Shown here piece by piece: positions 1-7,281 of a stretch of DNA of 64,000 nucleotides (positions within the stretch are counted from its first letter, which is position 1; each line of letters opens with the position of its first letter). The stretch comes from DASSUW01 sp963803335. Lineage in GTDB: Bacteria > Actinomycetota > Thermoleophilia > Solirubrobacterales > Solirubrobacteraceae. The notes below the pieces were generated by a model. It worked only from the letters and a program-made list of their open reading frames with translations, was not told the origin of the DNA and did not search any database. Location: NCBI GenBank assembly GCA_963803335.1, contig CAWDME010000008.1, positions 62,001 through 126,000 of the forward strand. The letters run 5' to 3'. The translations under genes and the position numbers were made by a program.

Positions 1-757
1 GCTCGACCGGAATCGTCCGCAGCGTGGCGATGTCCTTGAAGCTGCGCAGCTCATCGGCCTGCTCGATCAGCGCGCGCCGGACCGACGGCTTCTCGCGGAT
101 CGCGCCGAGGATCACGTGCTCGAGGTCGCCCTTGCGGCGCAACAGGTCGGCCGCCGTCTTCGGCCCGATGCCCTTGGCGCCGGGCAGGCTGTCGGACGGG
201 TCGCCGCGCAGGGCGATGAAGTCGGGCACCTGATGCGGCTCCACGCCGTACTTCTCAACGACCGTCTCCGGCCCGACCTCCTCCGGCCCGTCGCCCCCGG
301 TGCGCTGCAGCAGCACGCTCACCGTGTCGCTGGCGCACTGGAACATGTCGCGGTCCCCGGTGAGGATCAGCGTCGTGCCGCCGGCCGCCGTCTCCACCGC
401 GGCGAGCGAGTGCAGCAGGTCGTCGGCCTCGAGGTCCGGCGTGTCGGCCACGCTCCAGCCAAGCGCCTCGTAGAGCGCCGGTGCGCGCTCCCACTGCCAC
501 TCCAGCGCGTCGGGCATCGGCGGCCGATCGGCGTGGTAGGCGGGGAACGCCTCGACGCGGTACTCGCCCGCCTCGGCGCCGAAGCACCACACGACCGCGC
601 GCGGGTCGTACTTCTCCACGCACCACAGCACCTGATTGACCGAGCCGAGCAGCGCGTTGACGGGGTGGCCGCCGTCGTCGGTGATCGAGTCCGGGAGGGC
701 GAAGAAGGCGCGGTAGAGCACGGCGGGGCCGTCGACGACAAGCAGCGGGTTGGGCAC
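1..757 (-). CDS. 5'-3' exonuclease (PolA N-terminal-like), 3' end outside window
   Basis: Standalone flap/5'-3' exonuclease of the family related to the DNA polymerase I N-terminal domain, expected to remove RNA primers or 5' flaps. I read 252 residues from a GTG start; the frame runs off the window start without a stop, so the C-terminus is missing. Visible motifs: VVDGPAVLYRAFFALP (7-22, first metal-binding Asp), YRVEAFPAYHADRP (66-79, the YR-FP-Y-R helical-arch motif), DLEADD (108-113), GDRD (134-137) and GDPSDSLPGAKGIGPKTA (185-202, helix-3-turn-helix with GDxSD). All acidic metal-ligand positions look intact. The GTG at 757 was chosen because homology begins there and a TATCCT -10 lies 7 nt upstream, consistent with a leaderless start. 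It is divergent from the MaoC gene. Confidence 0.85.
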   Translation of the reverse strand, partial: MPNPLLVVDGPAVLYRAFFALPDSITDDGGHPVNALLGSVNQVLWCVEKYDPRAVVWCFGAEAGEYRVEAFPAYHADRPPMPDALEWQWERAPALYEALGWSVADTPDLEADDLLHSLAAVETAAGGTTLILTGDRDMFQCASDTVSVLLQRTGGDGPEEVGPETVVEKYGVEPHQVPDFIALRGDPSDSLPGAKGIGPKTAADLLRRKGDLEHVILGAIREKPSVRRALIEQADELRSFKDIATLRTIPVE

Positions 758-780
758 GCGCCCCAGGATATGGTGCGGGC
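758..780. promoter_or_regulatory. 23-bp divergent promoter with overlapping -10 boxes
   Basis: The whole gap between two divergent starts is 23 bp. On the plus strand TATGGT (769-774) sits 6 nt before the MaoC ATG. On the minus strand TATCCT (plus 765-770) sits 7 nt before the exonuclease GTG. The two hexamers overlap by 2 bp around a central ATAT. The spacing implies leaderless mRNAs for both genes. -35 boxes would have to lie inside the opposite coding region; none is obvious. Confidence 0.5.
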
Positions 781-1236
781 ATGCGGACGATCACGGGACT
801 TGACGAGCTGAGGCAGGCGCAGGGCGACGAGCTGGGGACCTCCGACTGGCACGCGGTCAGCCAGGCCGACGTCGACGCGTTCGCCGACGTCACCGGCGAC
901 CACCAGTGGATCCACGTCGACCCGGACCGCGCGAAGGACACGCCGTTCGGCGGCACGATCGCGCACGGCTACTACACGCTCTCGCTCGCCCCGATGTTCA
1001 CCGAGCAGGTCCTGTCGCTCGACGGCTTCGCGTTCGCGATCAACTACGGCCTCAACAAGGTGCGCTTCCCGGCCCCGCTCCCGGTCGGCTCGCGCGTGCG
1101 GATGAAGGCGCGGCTCGCGCACCTCGAGGACGTCCCGGGCGGCGCGCAGATGACGCTCGAGCTGACGTTCGAGCGCGAGGGCGGCGAGAAGCCGGTCTGC
1201 GTCGCCGAGACGCTCGCGCGGGTCTACACCGGCTAG
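781..1236 (+). CDS. MaoC-family (R)-specific enoyl-CoA hydratase
   Basis: Hot-dog-fold hydratase of 151 aa, expected to hydrate trans-2-enoyl-CoA to (R)-3-hydroxyacyl-CoA. The catalytic pair of hydratase 2 enzymes is visible as D40 and H45 in DVTGDHQWIHVDP (Asp-x4-His), followed by FGGTIAHGYYTLS (56-68), the conserved substrate-binding turn. The length matches single-domain MaoC proteins such as the Mycobacterium HtdZ/Rv0130 group. It is a single gene, divergent from the exonuclease; no fatty-acid or PHA genes are adjacent, so the acyl-CoA pathway it serves cannot be told from context. The ATG follows a -10-like TATGGT by 6 nt, without a Shine-Dalgarno sequence, so translation is probably leaderless. 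Confidence 0.88.
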   Translation: MRTITGLDELRQAQGDELGTSDWHAVSQADVDAFADVTGDHQWIHVDPDRAKDTPFGGTIAHGYYTLSLAPMFTEQVLSLDGFAFAINYGLNKVRFPAPLPVGSRVRMKARLAHLEDVPGGAQMTLELTFEREGGEKPVCVAETLARVYTG

Positions 1237-1255
1237 TCGCGATCAGGAACTACAT

Positions 1256-2644
1256 CTAGCCGACGCGGATGGCCGGCCCGGCGTCACCGGAGAAGATCAC
1301 CCGGTACACGCCGGCCCGCGCCACGACGGCGCTGTAATGGCCACCGCGGCCGACCGAGGTGGAGGTGACGGTCCGCCACGTCTTGCCGGCGCGGATCTGG
1401 ACCTGGACCTCGGCGCCGACCCGCACCGGGTAGACGCTGCCGGTGAGGATCGCGCGCGGGCGCGGGCCCGCGGCGGCCGCCGACGGCGGCGGCGGGGTGG
1501 TGCCGCCGGTCTTGGTGTCGGACGGCGGCGGCTTCTTGCGCGTGCCGATCGACGTGAAGTAGGCCCACGAGTCGAGCAGCCCGAACCGCCCGCGCAGCGT
1601 GGCGCCGGTCACGTGCGTGCGGCCACCCGTGCCGATGATGGTCGCAGCGACGATCCGCGGCGACTTGCCGCGGCGGTTGACGCGGATGCCCTTGAAGCGC
1701 CCCTTGACCAGCCCGCCGAGCTTCGCGCCCGCGCTGGCCGTGCTCATCCGGATCGGCCCCCAGCGATGCTTGGGCGACACGCCGTCGTAGGGATCCTTGA
1801 CCGACTTCAGCCACGGCTTCGGGGCGCTGCCGATGAAGGAGTTCTCGACGTTCTCGGTGCGGCCGCCCGAGGTCGAGAAGAAGTAGGTGACGACGGGCGC
1901 GCCGTTGTAGGTGACGACCTGGCCGCGCGTCGCCGCGACCGCCGCGTTGCTGGAGATCGACTCCGCCGCCACGCCGCCGTACACCTGCGAACGGGTGTCG
2001 GCGTACTGGTCGAAGCCCGCGCCCGCCTTGGAGGTGGTGATCGCGTACGTGCGCGCCGCGACAGCTTGGGCCTTGAGCGCCTCGAGCGGCCACGCGCTCG
2101 GCGACTCGCGAGCGACCACGCCGGCGACGTAATCCTCGAGCCCGACCGCGTTGATCGTGTTGATGCCGAAGGTCGTGGGCCGGAACTCGAGGCGTCCGCG
2201 GTAGGCGCCGAGGCCGCTGACGTTGAGGACGTTGCCCTTGCCGGCGACCTCCAGCGGCGCGCTGAAGATCCCGACCCGCTTGCTCCCCCGATACAGCGCG
2301 AGCTGGGACAGCCCATAGCTGCGCACCCGGTAGGTCCGGCCCGCGCTGAGCGTCTTCGACCCTGCGCGGATGCCGCCGCTGAAGCTCGCCGAGCCGCTCG
2401 ACTGCAGCAGCACGCGCACGGTGGCGCTCGTGTCAGTCGAGCCGAGCGCCGTGCCCGTGTAGTAATGGCGCAGGATCGCGTCGTAGGTGGTGCCGTGCAG
2501 CGCGTAGCCGTAGGCGCCGTACTGGCTCATGCCGATGCCGTGGCCGAAGCCGGCGCCGCGGATCGTGAAGCGGTGCTTGGCGGCCGAGGCCGGGGACGCC
2601 ACGAGCAGCGTGGCGACGAGGGTGAGCGGGATCAGGCGGCGCAT
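1256..2644 (-). CDS. SpoIID/LytB-domain secreted protein
   Basis: Secreted cell-wall protein of 462 aa with a SpoIID/LytB domain; SpoIID itself is a lytic transglycosylase acting on denuded glycan. Residues 1-21 form a signal peptide (MRRLIPLTL then a hydrophobic stretch ending in SPASA). Next comes GAGFGHGIGMSQYGAYG (30-46), the family signature, and EDYVAGVVARESPSAWPLEA in the middle, carrying the conserved Glu. A Lys/Pro-rich linker (roughly 365-390) leads to a small C-terminal beta-rich domain of unknown role. The start was set at the ATG at 2644 rather than the TTG two codons upstream. A SpoIID-family gene here does not imply sporulation: such proteins occur in many non-sporulating actinobacteria and cyanobacteria, where their role is presumably wall remodelling. 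Confidence 0.87.
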   Translation of the reverse strand: MRRLIPLTLVATLLVASPASAAKHRFTIRGAGFGHGIGMSQYGAYGYALHGTTYDAILRHYYTGTALGSTDTSATVRVLLQSSGSASFSGGIRAGSKTLSAGRTYRVRSYGLSQLALYRGSKRVGIFSAPLEVAGKGNVLNVSGLGAYRGRLEFRPTTFGINTINAVGLEDYVAGVVARESPSAWPLEALKAQAVAARTYAITTSKAGAGFDQYADTRSQVYGGVAAESISSNAAVAATRGQVVTYNGAPVVTYFFSTSGGRTENVENSFIGSAPKPWLKSVKDPYDGVSPKHRWGPIRMSTASAGAKLGGLVKGRFKGIRVNRRGKSPRIVAATIIGTGGRTHVTGATLRGRFGLLDSWAYFTSIGTRKKPPPSDTKTGGTTPPPPSAAAAGPRPRAILTGSVYPVRVGAEVQVQIRAGKTWRTVTSTSVGRGGHYSAVVARAGVYRVIFSGDAGPAIRVG

Positions 2645-2722
2645 GCGCAAAGACAGGTCAGGTTAGCCCGACACGCGGCCCGGAAAGAAGTTGCGGACCC
2701 CGATGCGGAAGACTAGGAGCCG

Positions 2723-4360
2723 ATGAAGGCGGCAGAACTGTTCGTGCAATGCCTTGAGGCCGAGGGCGTCCGCTACGTGTTCGGCATCCCCGGCGAGGAG
2801 ACGCTCGACCTCAACGAGGCGCTCGACGGCTCGCAGATCGAGTTCGTCCCCGTGCGCCACGAGCAGGGCGGTGCGTACATGGCCGACATGTACGGGCGGC
2901 TGACGCGCTCGGCGGGCGTCTGCCTCGGCACGCTCGGCCCGGGAGCCACCAACCTCGTCACCGGCGTCGCCGACGCGTTCCTGGACCGCTCGCCGATGGT
3001 CGTGCTGACCGGCCAGGGCGACCTCGAGCGCATGCACAAGGAGTCGCATCAGCACATCGACGTCGTCTCGCTGCTGCGGCCGATCACCAAGTTCAACGTG
3101 CGGCTGAACTCGCCGGCCGTGATCCCCGAGGTCGTCCGCAAGGCGTTCAAGGTCGCCGAGGCCCAGAAGCCGGGACCGACGCATATCGAGCTGCCCGAGG
3201 ACGTGATGGCTGCGGACGTCGAGGCCGAGCCGCTGCCCTCCCGTCGCCGGCGCCGCCGGCCCGAGCCGAGCGGCGACGAGCTGCGCGCGGCCATCGACGT
3301 CATCGCCGGCGCCGAGAACCCGATCATCCTGGCCGGCAACGGCGTCGCCCGGACGGGCTCGGCGCCCGCGTTGCGCGGCTTCGCCGAGATGACGGGCATC
3401 GGGGTGGCCGAGACGTTCATGGGCAAGGGGATGGTCGACTACACGGACTCGCGCTGGCTCGGCACCGTCGGGCTGCAGTCGCGCGACTACTCGCTGGCCG
3501 GCTTTGACGACGCCGACGTGGTGATCACCGTCGGCTACGACCTCGTCGAGCACGCCCCCGCGAACTGGAACCCGCGGCGCGACAAGCGGATCGTCTGCAT
3601 CGACACCGTGCCGCCCGACGTGGACGAGCACTTCATCACTGAGGCCGACCTGATCGGCGACATCGCGCACATCCTCGGCGTGCTGGCGCGCGAGCTCGGC
3701 ACCACCGCGGTGCCGCGGGGCACCTCGCGCCTGAACGAGATCGTGCTCGGGCGCTTCGAGGCGGCCAAGGACGACCAGGCGTTCCCGCTCCAGCCGCCGC
3801 GCGCGCTGTGGGAGCTGCGCCGGGCGCTCGGGCGCGAGGACCTGCTGATCTCCGACGTCGGGCTGCACAAGCTGTGGATCGCGCGCATGTTCCCCGCGCA
3901 CGAGCCGAACACCGTGTTCATCGCGAACGGGCTCGCCGGCATGGGGATCGCGTTGCCAACGGCGATCGCCGCCAAGCTCGTGCACCCCGATCGCAACGTC
4001 GTCACGGTGAGCGGCGACGGCGGCTTCCTGATGAACGTGCAGGAGCTCGAGACCGCGGTGCGGCTGCGCACCGCGGTCGTGAACGTGATCTGGGAGAACT
4101 CCCAGTACGGATCGATCGTGTGGAAGCAGGACAAGAAGTTCGGCCGCCACTTCGGCACCGACTTCACGAACCCGGACTTCGTGCGCCTCGCCGACGCGTT
4201 CGGCATGCCGGCCTGGCGCTGCCAGGAGGTCGAGGACTTCGGGCGCCACCTCCGGCATGCCCTCAGCCTCGACGTGCCCTCGCTGATCGTGGTCCCGATC
4301 GACTACTCGATCGACGTGTCCATCTCTGAGGAACTCGGAACGGAGACTGTCGCGGCATGA
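2723..4360 (+). CDS. TPP enzyme: acetolactate-synthase-like, possibly 2-oxoglutarate decarboxylase
   Basis: Thiamine-diphosphate-dependent enzyme of 545 aa with the three domains of acetolactate synthase large subunits. The cofactor-activating Glu is E47 in PVRHEQGGAYMADMYGR. The ThDP/Mg motif starts at GDGGFLMN (about 431-438) and ends at WENSQYG (about 457). The N-terminal run AELFVQCLEAEGVRYVFGIP and the ESHQH segment resemble, as I recall it, the cyanobacterial enzyme annotated as acetolactate synthase but shown to be 2-oxoglutarate decarboxylase. Context supports that reading: its stop overlaps by 4 bp the start of a succinate-semialdehyde-type dehydrogenase, and no ilvN or ilvC is nearby. 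A catabolic acetolactate synthase cannot be excluded. AGGAG lies 5 nt before the ATG. Family assignment is sure; substrate is not. Confidence 0.85.
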   Translation: MKAAELFVQCLEAEGVRYVFGIPGEETLDLNEALDGSQIEFVPVRHEQGGAYMADMYGRLTRSAGVCLGTLGPGATNLVTGVADAFLDRSPMVVLTGQGDLERMHKESHQHIDVVSLLRPITKFNVRLNSPAVIPEVVRKAFKVAEAQKPGPTHIELPEDVMAADVEAEPLPSRRRRRRPEPSGDELRAAIDVIAGAENPIILAGNGVARTGSAPALRGFAEMTGIGVAETFMGKGMVDYTDSRWLGTVGLQSRDYSLAGFDDADVVITVGYDLVEHAPANWNPRRDKRIVCIDTVPPDVDEHFITEADLIGDIAHILGVLARELGTTAVPRGTSRLNEIVLGRFEAAKDDQAFPLQPPRALWELRRALGREDLLISDVGLHKLWIARMFPAHEPNTVFIANGLAGMGIALPTAIAAKLVHPDRNVVTVSGDGGFLMNVQELETAVRLRTAVVNVIWENSQYGSIVWKQDKKFGRHFGTDFTNPDFVRLADAFGMPAWRCQEVEDFGRHLRHALSLDVPSLIVVPIDYSIDVSISEELGTETVAA

Positions 4361-5826
4361 GCATCACAACCGACAATGAGACCGCGGCCGTCGAGGCCGC
4401 ACCGACCCAGCTGTTCATCGGCGGCGAGTGGCGCGACGCCGGCGGTGGCGAGACGCTGGGGGTCGAGGACCCGTCGACCGGCGAGACGCTCGTCGAGGTC
4501 GCCGACGCGACGGCCGACGACGCCAAGGCGGCGCTCGACGCGTGCGTCGCGGTGCAGGAGGAGTGGGCGGCGCACCCGCCGCGCGAGCGCGGCGAGATCC
4601 TGCGCCGCGTCTTCGAGGCGATGACCGCCCGTGCCGACGAACTCGCGCTGCTGATGACGCTCGAGATGGGCAAGCCGCTGGCCGAGTCCAAGGCCGAGAT
4701 CACCTACGCGGCCGAGTTCCTGCGCTGGTTCTCCGAGGAGTCGGTGCGGATCGAGGGTCGCTTCGCGACCGCGCCGAACGGCGTCGGGCGGCTGATCACG
4801 ATGAAGCAGCCGGTCGGCCCGTGCTACGCGATCACGCCGTGGAACTTCCCGGCCGCGATGGGCACGCGCAAGATCGGGCCGGCGGTCGCCGCCGGCTGCA
4901 CGATGGTCATCAAGCCCGCGCAGCAGACGCCGCTGTCGATGCTCGCCCTGGCGAAGCTGTTCGAGGACGCGGGCCTGCCCGCCGGCGTGCTCAATGTCAT
5001 CACCGCGAGCTCGAGCTCCGAGGTCTCCAAGCCGATCATCAACGACCCGCGGCTGCGCAAGCTGACGTTCACGGGCTCGACCGAGGTCGGCCGCACGCTC
5101 GTCGAGCAGTCGGCGCAGGGGCTGCTGCGGACGTCGATGGAGCTCGGTGGCAACGCGCCGTTCATCGTGTTCCCGGATGCCGACATCGACGCGGCGGTCG
5201 AGGGCGCGGTGATCGCCAAGATGCGCAACATCGGCGAGGCCTGCACGGCCGCCAACCGCTTCCACGTGGCCGGCAAGGTCGCCGAGGAGTTCGCCGAGAA
5301 GCTGGCCGGCAAGCTCGGCGAGATGAAGGTCGGCCGCGGCGTCGAGGACGATGTGAAGGTCGGCCCGCTGATCGACGACGACCAGCGCGGCAAGGTCGCC
5401 GAGCTCGTGGAGGACGCCACCGGCAAGGGCGCCCAGGTGCTCGTCGGCGGCCAGGCGCGCGACGGCGCCGGCTACTTCTACGACCCGACGGTGCTCGCGG
5501 GCGTGAGCCCCGACTCGCGCCTGCTCAAGGAGGAGATCTTCGGGCCCGTCGCGCCGGTCATCGGCTTCGACGAAGAGGACGCCGCGATCGCCGCCGCCAA
5601 CGACACGGAGTACGGGCTCGTCGCCTACGTCTACACGCGCGACATCAAGCGCGCGTTCCGCGTCATCGAGAAGCTGCAGACCGGCATGGTCGGCCTCAAC
5701 CAGGGTTTGGTGTCCAACGCGGCGGCGCCGTTCGGCGGCGTCAAGGCTTCCGGCTTCGGCCGCGAGGGCGGGCCCGAGGGCATCGACGAGTACTTGGAGG
5801 TCAAGTACGTGGCGATGGCGATGTGA
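4357..5826 (+). CDS. gabD: NAD(P)-dependent aldehyde dehydrogenase, succinate-semialdehyde type
   Basis: Aldehyde dehydrogenase of 489 aa, most like GabD/SSADH, which oxidises succinate semialdehyde to succinate. Visible: TPWNFPAAMGTRKIGPA (catalytic Asn region), FTGSTEVGR (Rossmann cofactor loop), MELGGNAPFIVF with the general-base Glu near residue 262, GEACTAANRFHV with the nucleophilic Cys near residue 293, and EEIFGPVAPV. It starts inside the stop of the TPP-enzyme gene (ATGA overlap), indicating translational coupling and a shared pathway, and pdxH follows with another 4-bp overlap. If the upstream enzyme decarboxylates 2-oxoglutarate, the pair would carry 2-oxoglutarate to succinate, bypassing 2-oxoglutarate dehydrogenase. 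Other aldehydes are possible substrates. Confidence 0.88.
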   Translation: MSITTDNETAAVEAAPTQLFIGGEWRDAGGGETLGVEDPSTGETLVEVADATADDAKAALDACVAVQEEWAAHPPRERGEILRRVFEAMTARADELALLMTLEMGKPLAESKAEITYAAEFLRWFSEESVRIEGRFATAPNGVGRLITMKQPVGPCYAITPWNFPAAMGTRKIGPAVAAGCTMVIKPAQQTPLSMLALAKLFEDAGLPAGVLNVITASSSSEVSKPIINDPRLRKLTFTGSTEVGRTLVEQSAQGLLRTSMELGGNAPFIVFPDADIDAAVEGAVIAKMRNIGEACTAANRFHVAGKVAEEFAEKLAGKLGEMKVGRGVEDDVKVGPLIDDDQRGKVAELVEDATGKGAQVLVGGQARDGAGYFYDPTVLAGVSPDSRLLKEEIFGPVAPVIGFDEEDAAIAAANDTEYGLVAYVYTRDIKRAFRVIEKLQTGMVGLNQGLVSNAAAPFGGVKASGFGREGGPEGIDEYLEVKYVAMAM

Positions 5827-6395
5827 ACCCACTCGAGCTGGTTCGCGAGTGGTTCGAGGAGGCGGCCGCGTCGGGGATCATCGAGGCCGAGCGCATGGCC
5901 CTGGCCACCGCGACCCCGGACGGCCGCCCGTCGGTGCGGATCGTGCTGCTCAAGGGCATCGACGACGAGGGCGTCCAGTTCTTCACCAACTACGGCTCGC
6001 GGAAGGGACGCGAGCTGGATGCGAACCCGCGCGCGGCGACGACGCTCTACTGGCAGCCGCTCTACCGCGCCGCGCGGCTGGAGGGGCCGGTCGAGCGGTT
6101 GACCGCCGAGGAGTCCGACGCCTACTTCGCCAGCCGCCCACGCGGCGCCCAGGTCGGCGCCTGGGCTTCGGCGCAGGGGACGGTGCTGCGCGACCGGGCC
6201 GAGCTCGAGGAGCGCGTGCGCGCGGTCCAGGAGCGCTTCCCGGCCGAGGTCCCGCGGCCCGACTACTGGGGCGGCTACCGGCTGCGCCCGGACGCCGTCG
6301 AGCTGTGGCAGGGCCGCCCCGACCGCCTGCACGACCGCGAGCACTTCCTGCTCCAGCCGGACGGCTCGTGGCGCGCCGAGCGGCTCTCGCCCTAG
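5823..6395 (+). CDS. pdxH: Pyridoxamine/pyridoxine 5'-phosphate oxidase
   Basis: FMN-dependent oxidase of 190 aa producing pyridoxal 5'-phosphate from PNP or PMP. The family pattern is clear: MALATATPDGRPSVRIVLLK (FMN-binding strand), FFTNYGSRKGREL, YWQPLYRAARLEG, SRPRGAQVGAWAS, and the C-terminal RPDYWGGYRLRPDAVELWQG followed by HDREHF and the terminal RLSP. It begins with GTG overlapping the gabD stop (GTGA), so it is the third, translationally coupled gene of the operon. It is slightly shorter than E. coli PdxH at the N-terminus, which is variable. PLP supply for transaminases of a GABA or glutamate shunt may explain the linkage; that link is inference. Confidence 0.92.
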   Translation: MNPLELVREWFEEAAASGIIEAERMALATATPDGRPSVRIVLLKGIDDEGVQFFTNYGSRKGRELDANPRAATTLYWQPLYRAARLEGPVERLTAEESDAYFASRPRGAQVGAWASAQGTVLRDRAELEERVRAVQERFPAEVPRPDYWGGYRLRPDAVELWQGRPDRLHDREHFLLQPDGSWRAERLSP

Positions 6396-6440
6396 CCGCG
6401 CAGCACGCGGTTGCCGCGTGTGGTGGCACCGTGCTGCGGG
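6396..6440. terminator. Possible bidirectional terminator hairpin
   Basis: Perfect 9-bp inverted arms CGCAGCACG (6399-6407) and CGTGCTGCG (6430-6438) enclose a 22-nt loop directly after the pdxH stop, in the convergent gap with the methyltransferase gene. There is no U-run, as is common for GC-rich actinobacterial terminators. The long loop keeps this tentative. Confidence 0.35.
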
Positions 6441-6460
6441 CCGCGACCGATCAGCGCAAT

Positions 6461-7234
6461 TCAGCGGTGACGGCTCGCCACCACGAGTAGGTACTCGTAG
6501 TGGTACTCGGCGCCGGAGTCGGTGCGGTTGGAGCGCCGGGCGAAGTCGAGGAAGGCCGCGTCGAGCGCGGCCGGGTCGGTCGCTGCCGCGTAGGCCGCCA
6601 CGATCGGGCCGAAGGTGCGCTTATAGAAGGCGACGTAGCCCTCCGGGCCGTCGGCGTGGCGCTCGACGAGCACGTGCCGCGACATCCGCAGCGCGGTGAC
6701 ACCGTCGCCGAACAGCTCGCGGACGTGCTCCTCGCTGCCCCACAGCACAGGCGGGGGTGACGGCGGCTCGCCGAAGACGCCGAAGAAGTCCGCCGCGAGG
6801 CCCTCGGGCGTGAAGTTGATCATCCCGATCGTGCCGCCGGGACGGCAGACGCGCACGAGCTCACGGGCGGTCGCACGCTGGTCGGGCGCGAACATCGCGC
6901 CGACCGCCGACGCGACGACGTCGAACTCGCCGTCGGCGAACGGGAGCGCCTGGGCGTCGCCCTGCACCCACTCGATCGCGAGCCCGTGCCGCCCGGCCTC
7001 GGCGCGGCCCGCCTCGAGGCTCTCGGGCGTGATGTCGAGCGCCACGACGTCGGCGCCCGCTTCGGCGGCGCGCAGCGCGACGTTGCCCGAGCCCGCCGCG
7101 ACGTCGAGCACTCGCTGGCCCCGCGCGACCCCGCAGGCGGCAACGAGCTCGGGGCCGAGGCCCCAGACCATCTCGGTCGCGAAGGCGTGGTAGTCGCCGA
7201 GCCCCCAGGGCCCGGAGGCGGTGTCTCGTTCCAT
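6461..7234 (-). CDS. Class I SAM-dependent methyltransferase (UbiE/MenG-like)
   Basis: Rossmann-fold methyltransferase of 257 aa. Motif I is VLDVAAGSGNVALRAAEAG (42-60), the acidic ribose-binding residue is in VVALDITPESLEAGR, motif II/III is VQGDAQALPFADGEFDVVAS, and motif IV is VCRPGGTIGMINFTPEG. Similar proteins are annotated UbiE/COQ5 or DUF-type small-molecule methyltransferases; the substrate cannot be read from sequence. The ATG at 7234 was chosen because the SAM fold begins shortly after it; a longer open frame upstream reads as the out-of-frame LuxR gene. It lies 47 bp downstream of that gene on the same strand and may be its co-transcribed partner. Confidence 0.8.
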   Translation of the reverse strand: MERDTASGPWGLGDYHAFATEMVWGLGPELVAACGVARGQRVLDVAAGSGNVALRAAEAGADVVALDITPESLEAGRAEAGRHGLAIEWVQGDAQALPFADGEFDVVASAVGAMFAPDQRATARELVRVCRPGGTIGMINFTPEGLAADFFGVFGEPPSPPPVLWGSEEHVRELFGDGVTALRMSRHVLVERHADGPEGYVAFYKRTFGPIVAAYAAATDPAALDAAFLDFARRSNRTDSGAEYHYEYLLVVASRHR

Positions 7235-7281
7235 GCCCCGACCGTACGGGCGCGGCGTGTCCGTGACTTCGCCAGAACTGG

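Noticed and set aside
2663..4258. Long open frame (about 530 codons) antisense to the TPP enzyme gene
   Set aside because: Arg/His/Asp-rich translation with no fold features; a by-product of GC3-biased codons on the real strand, which carries clear ThDP motifs.
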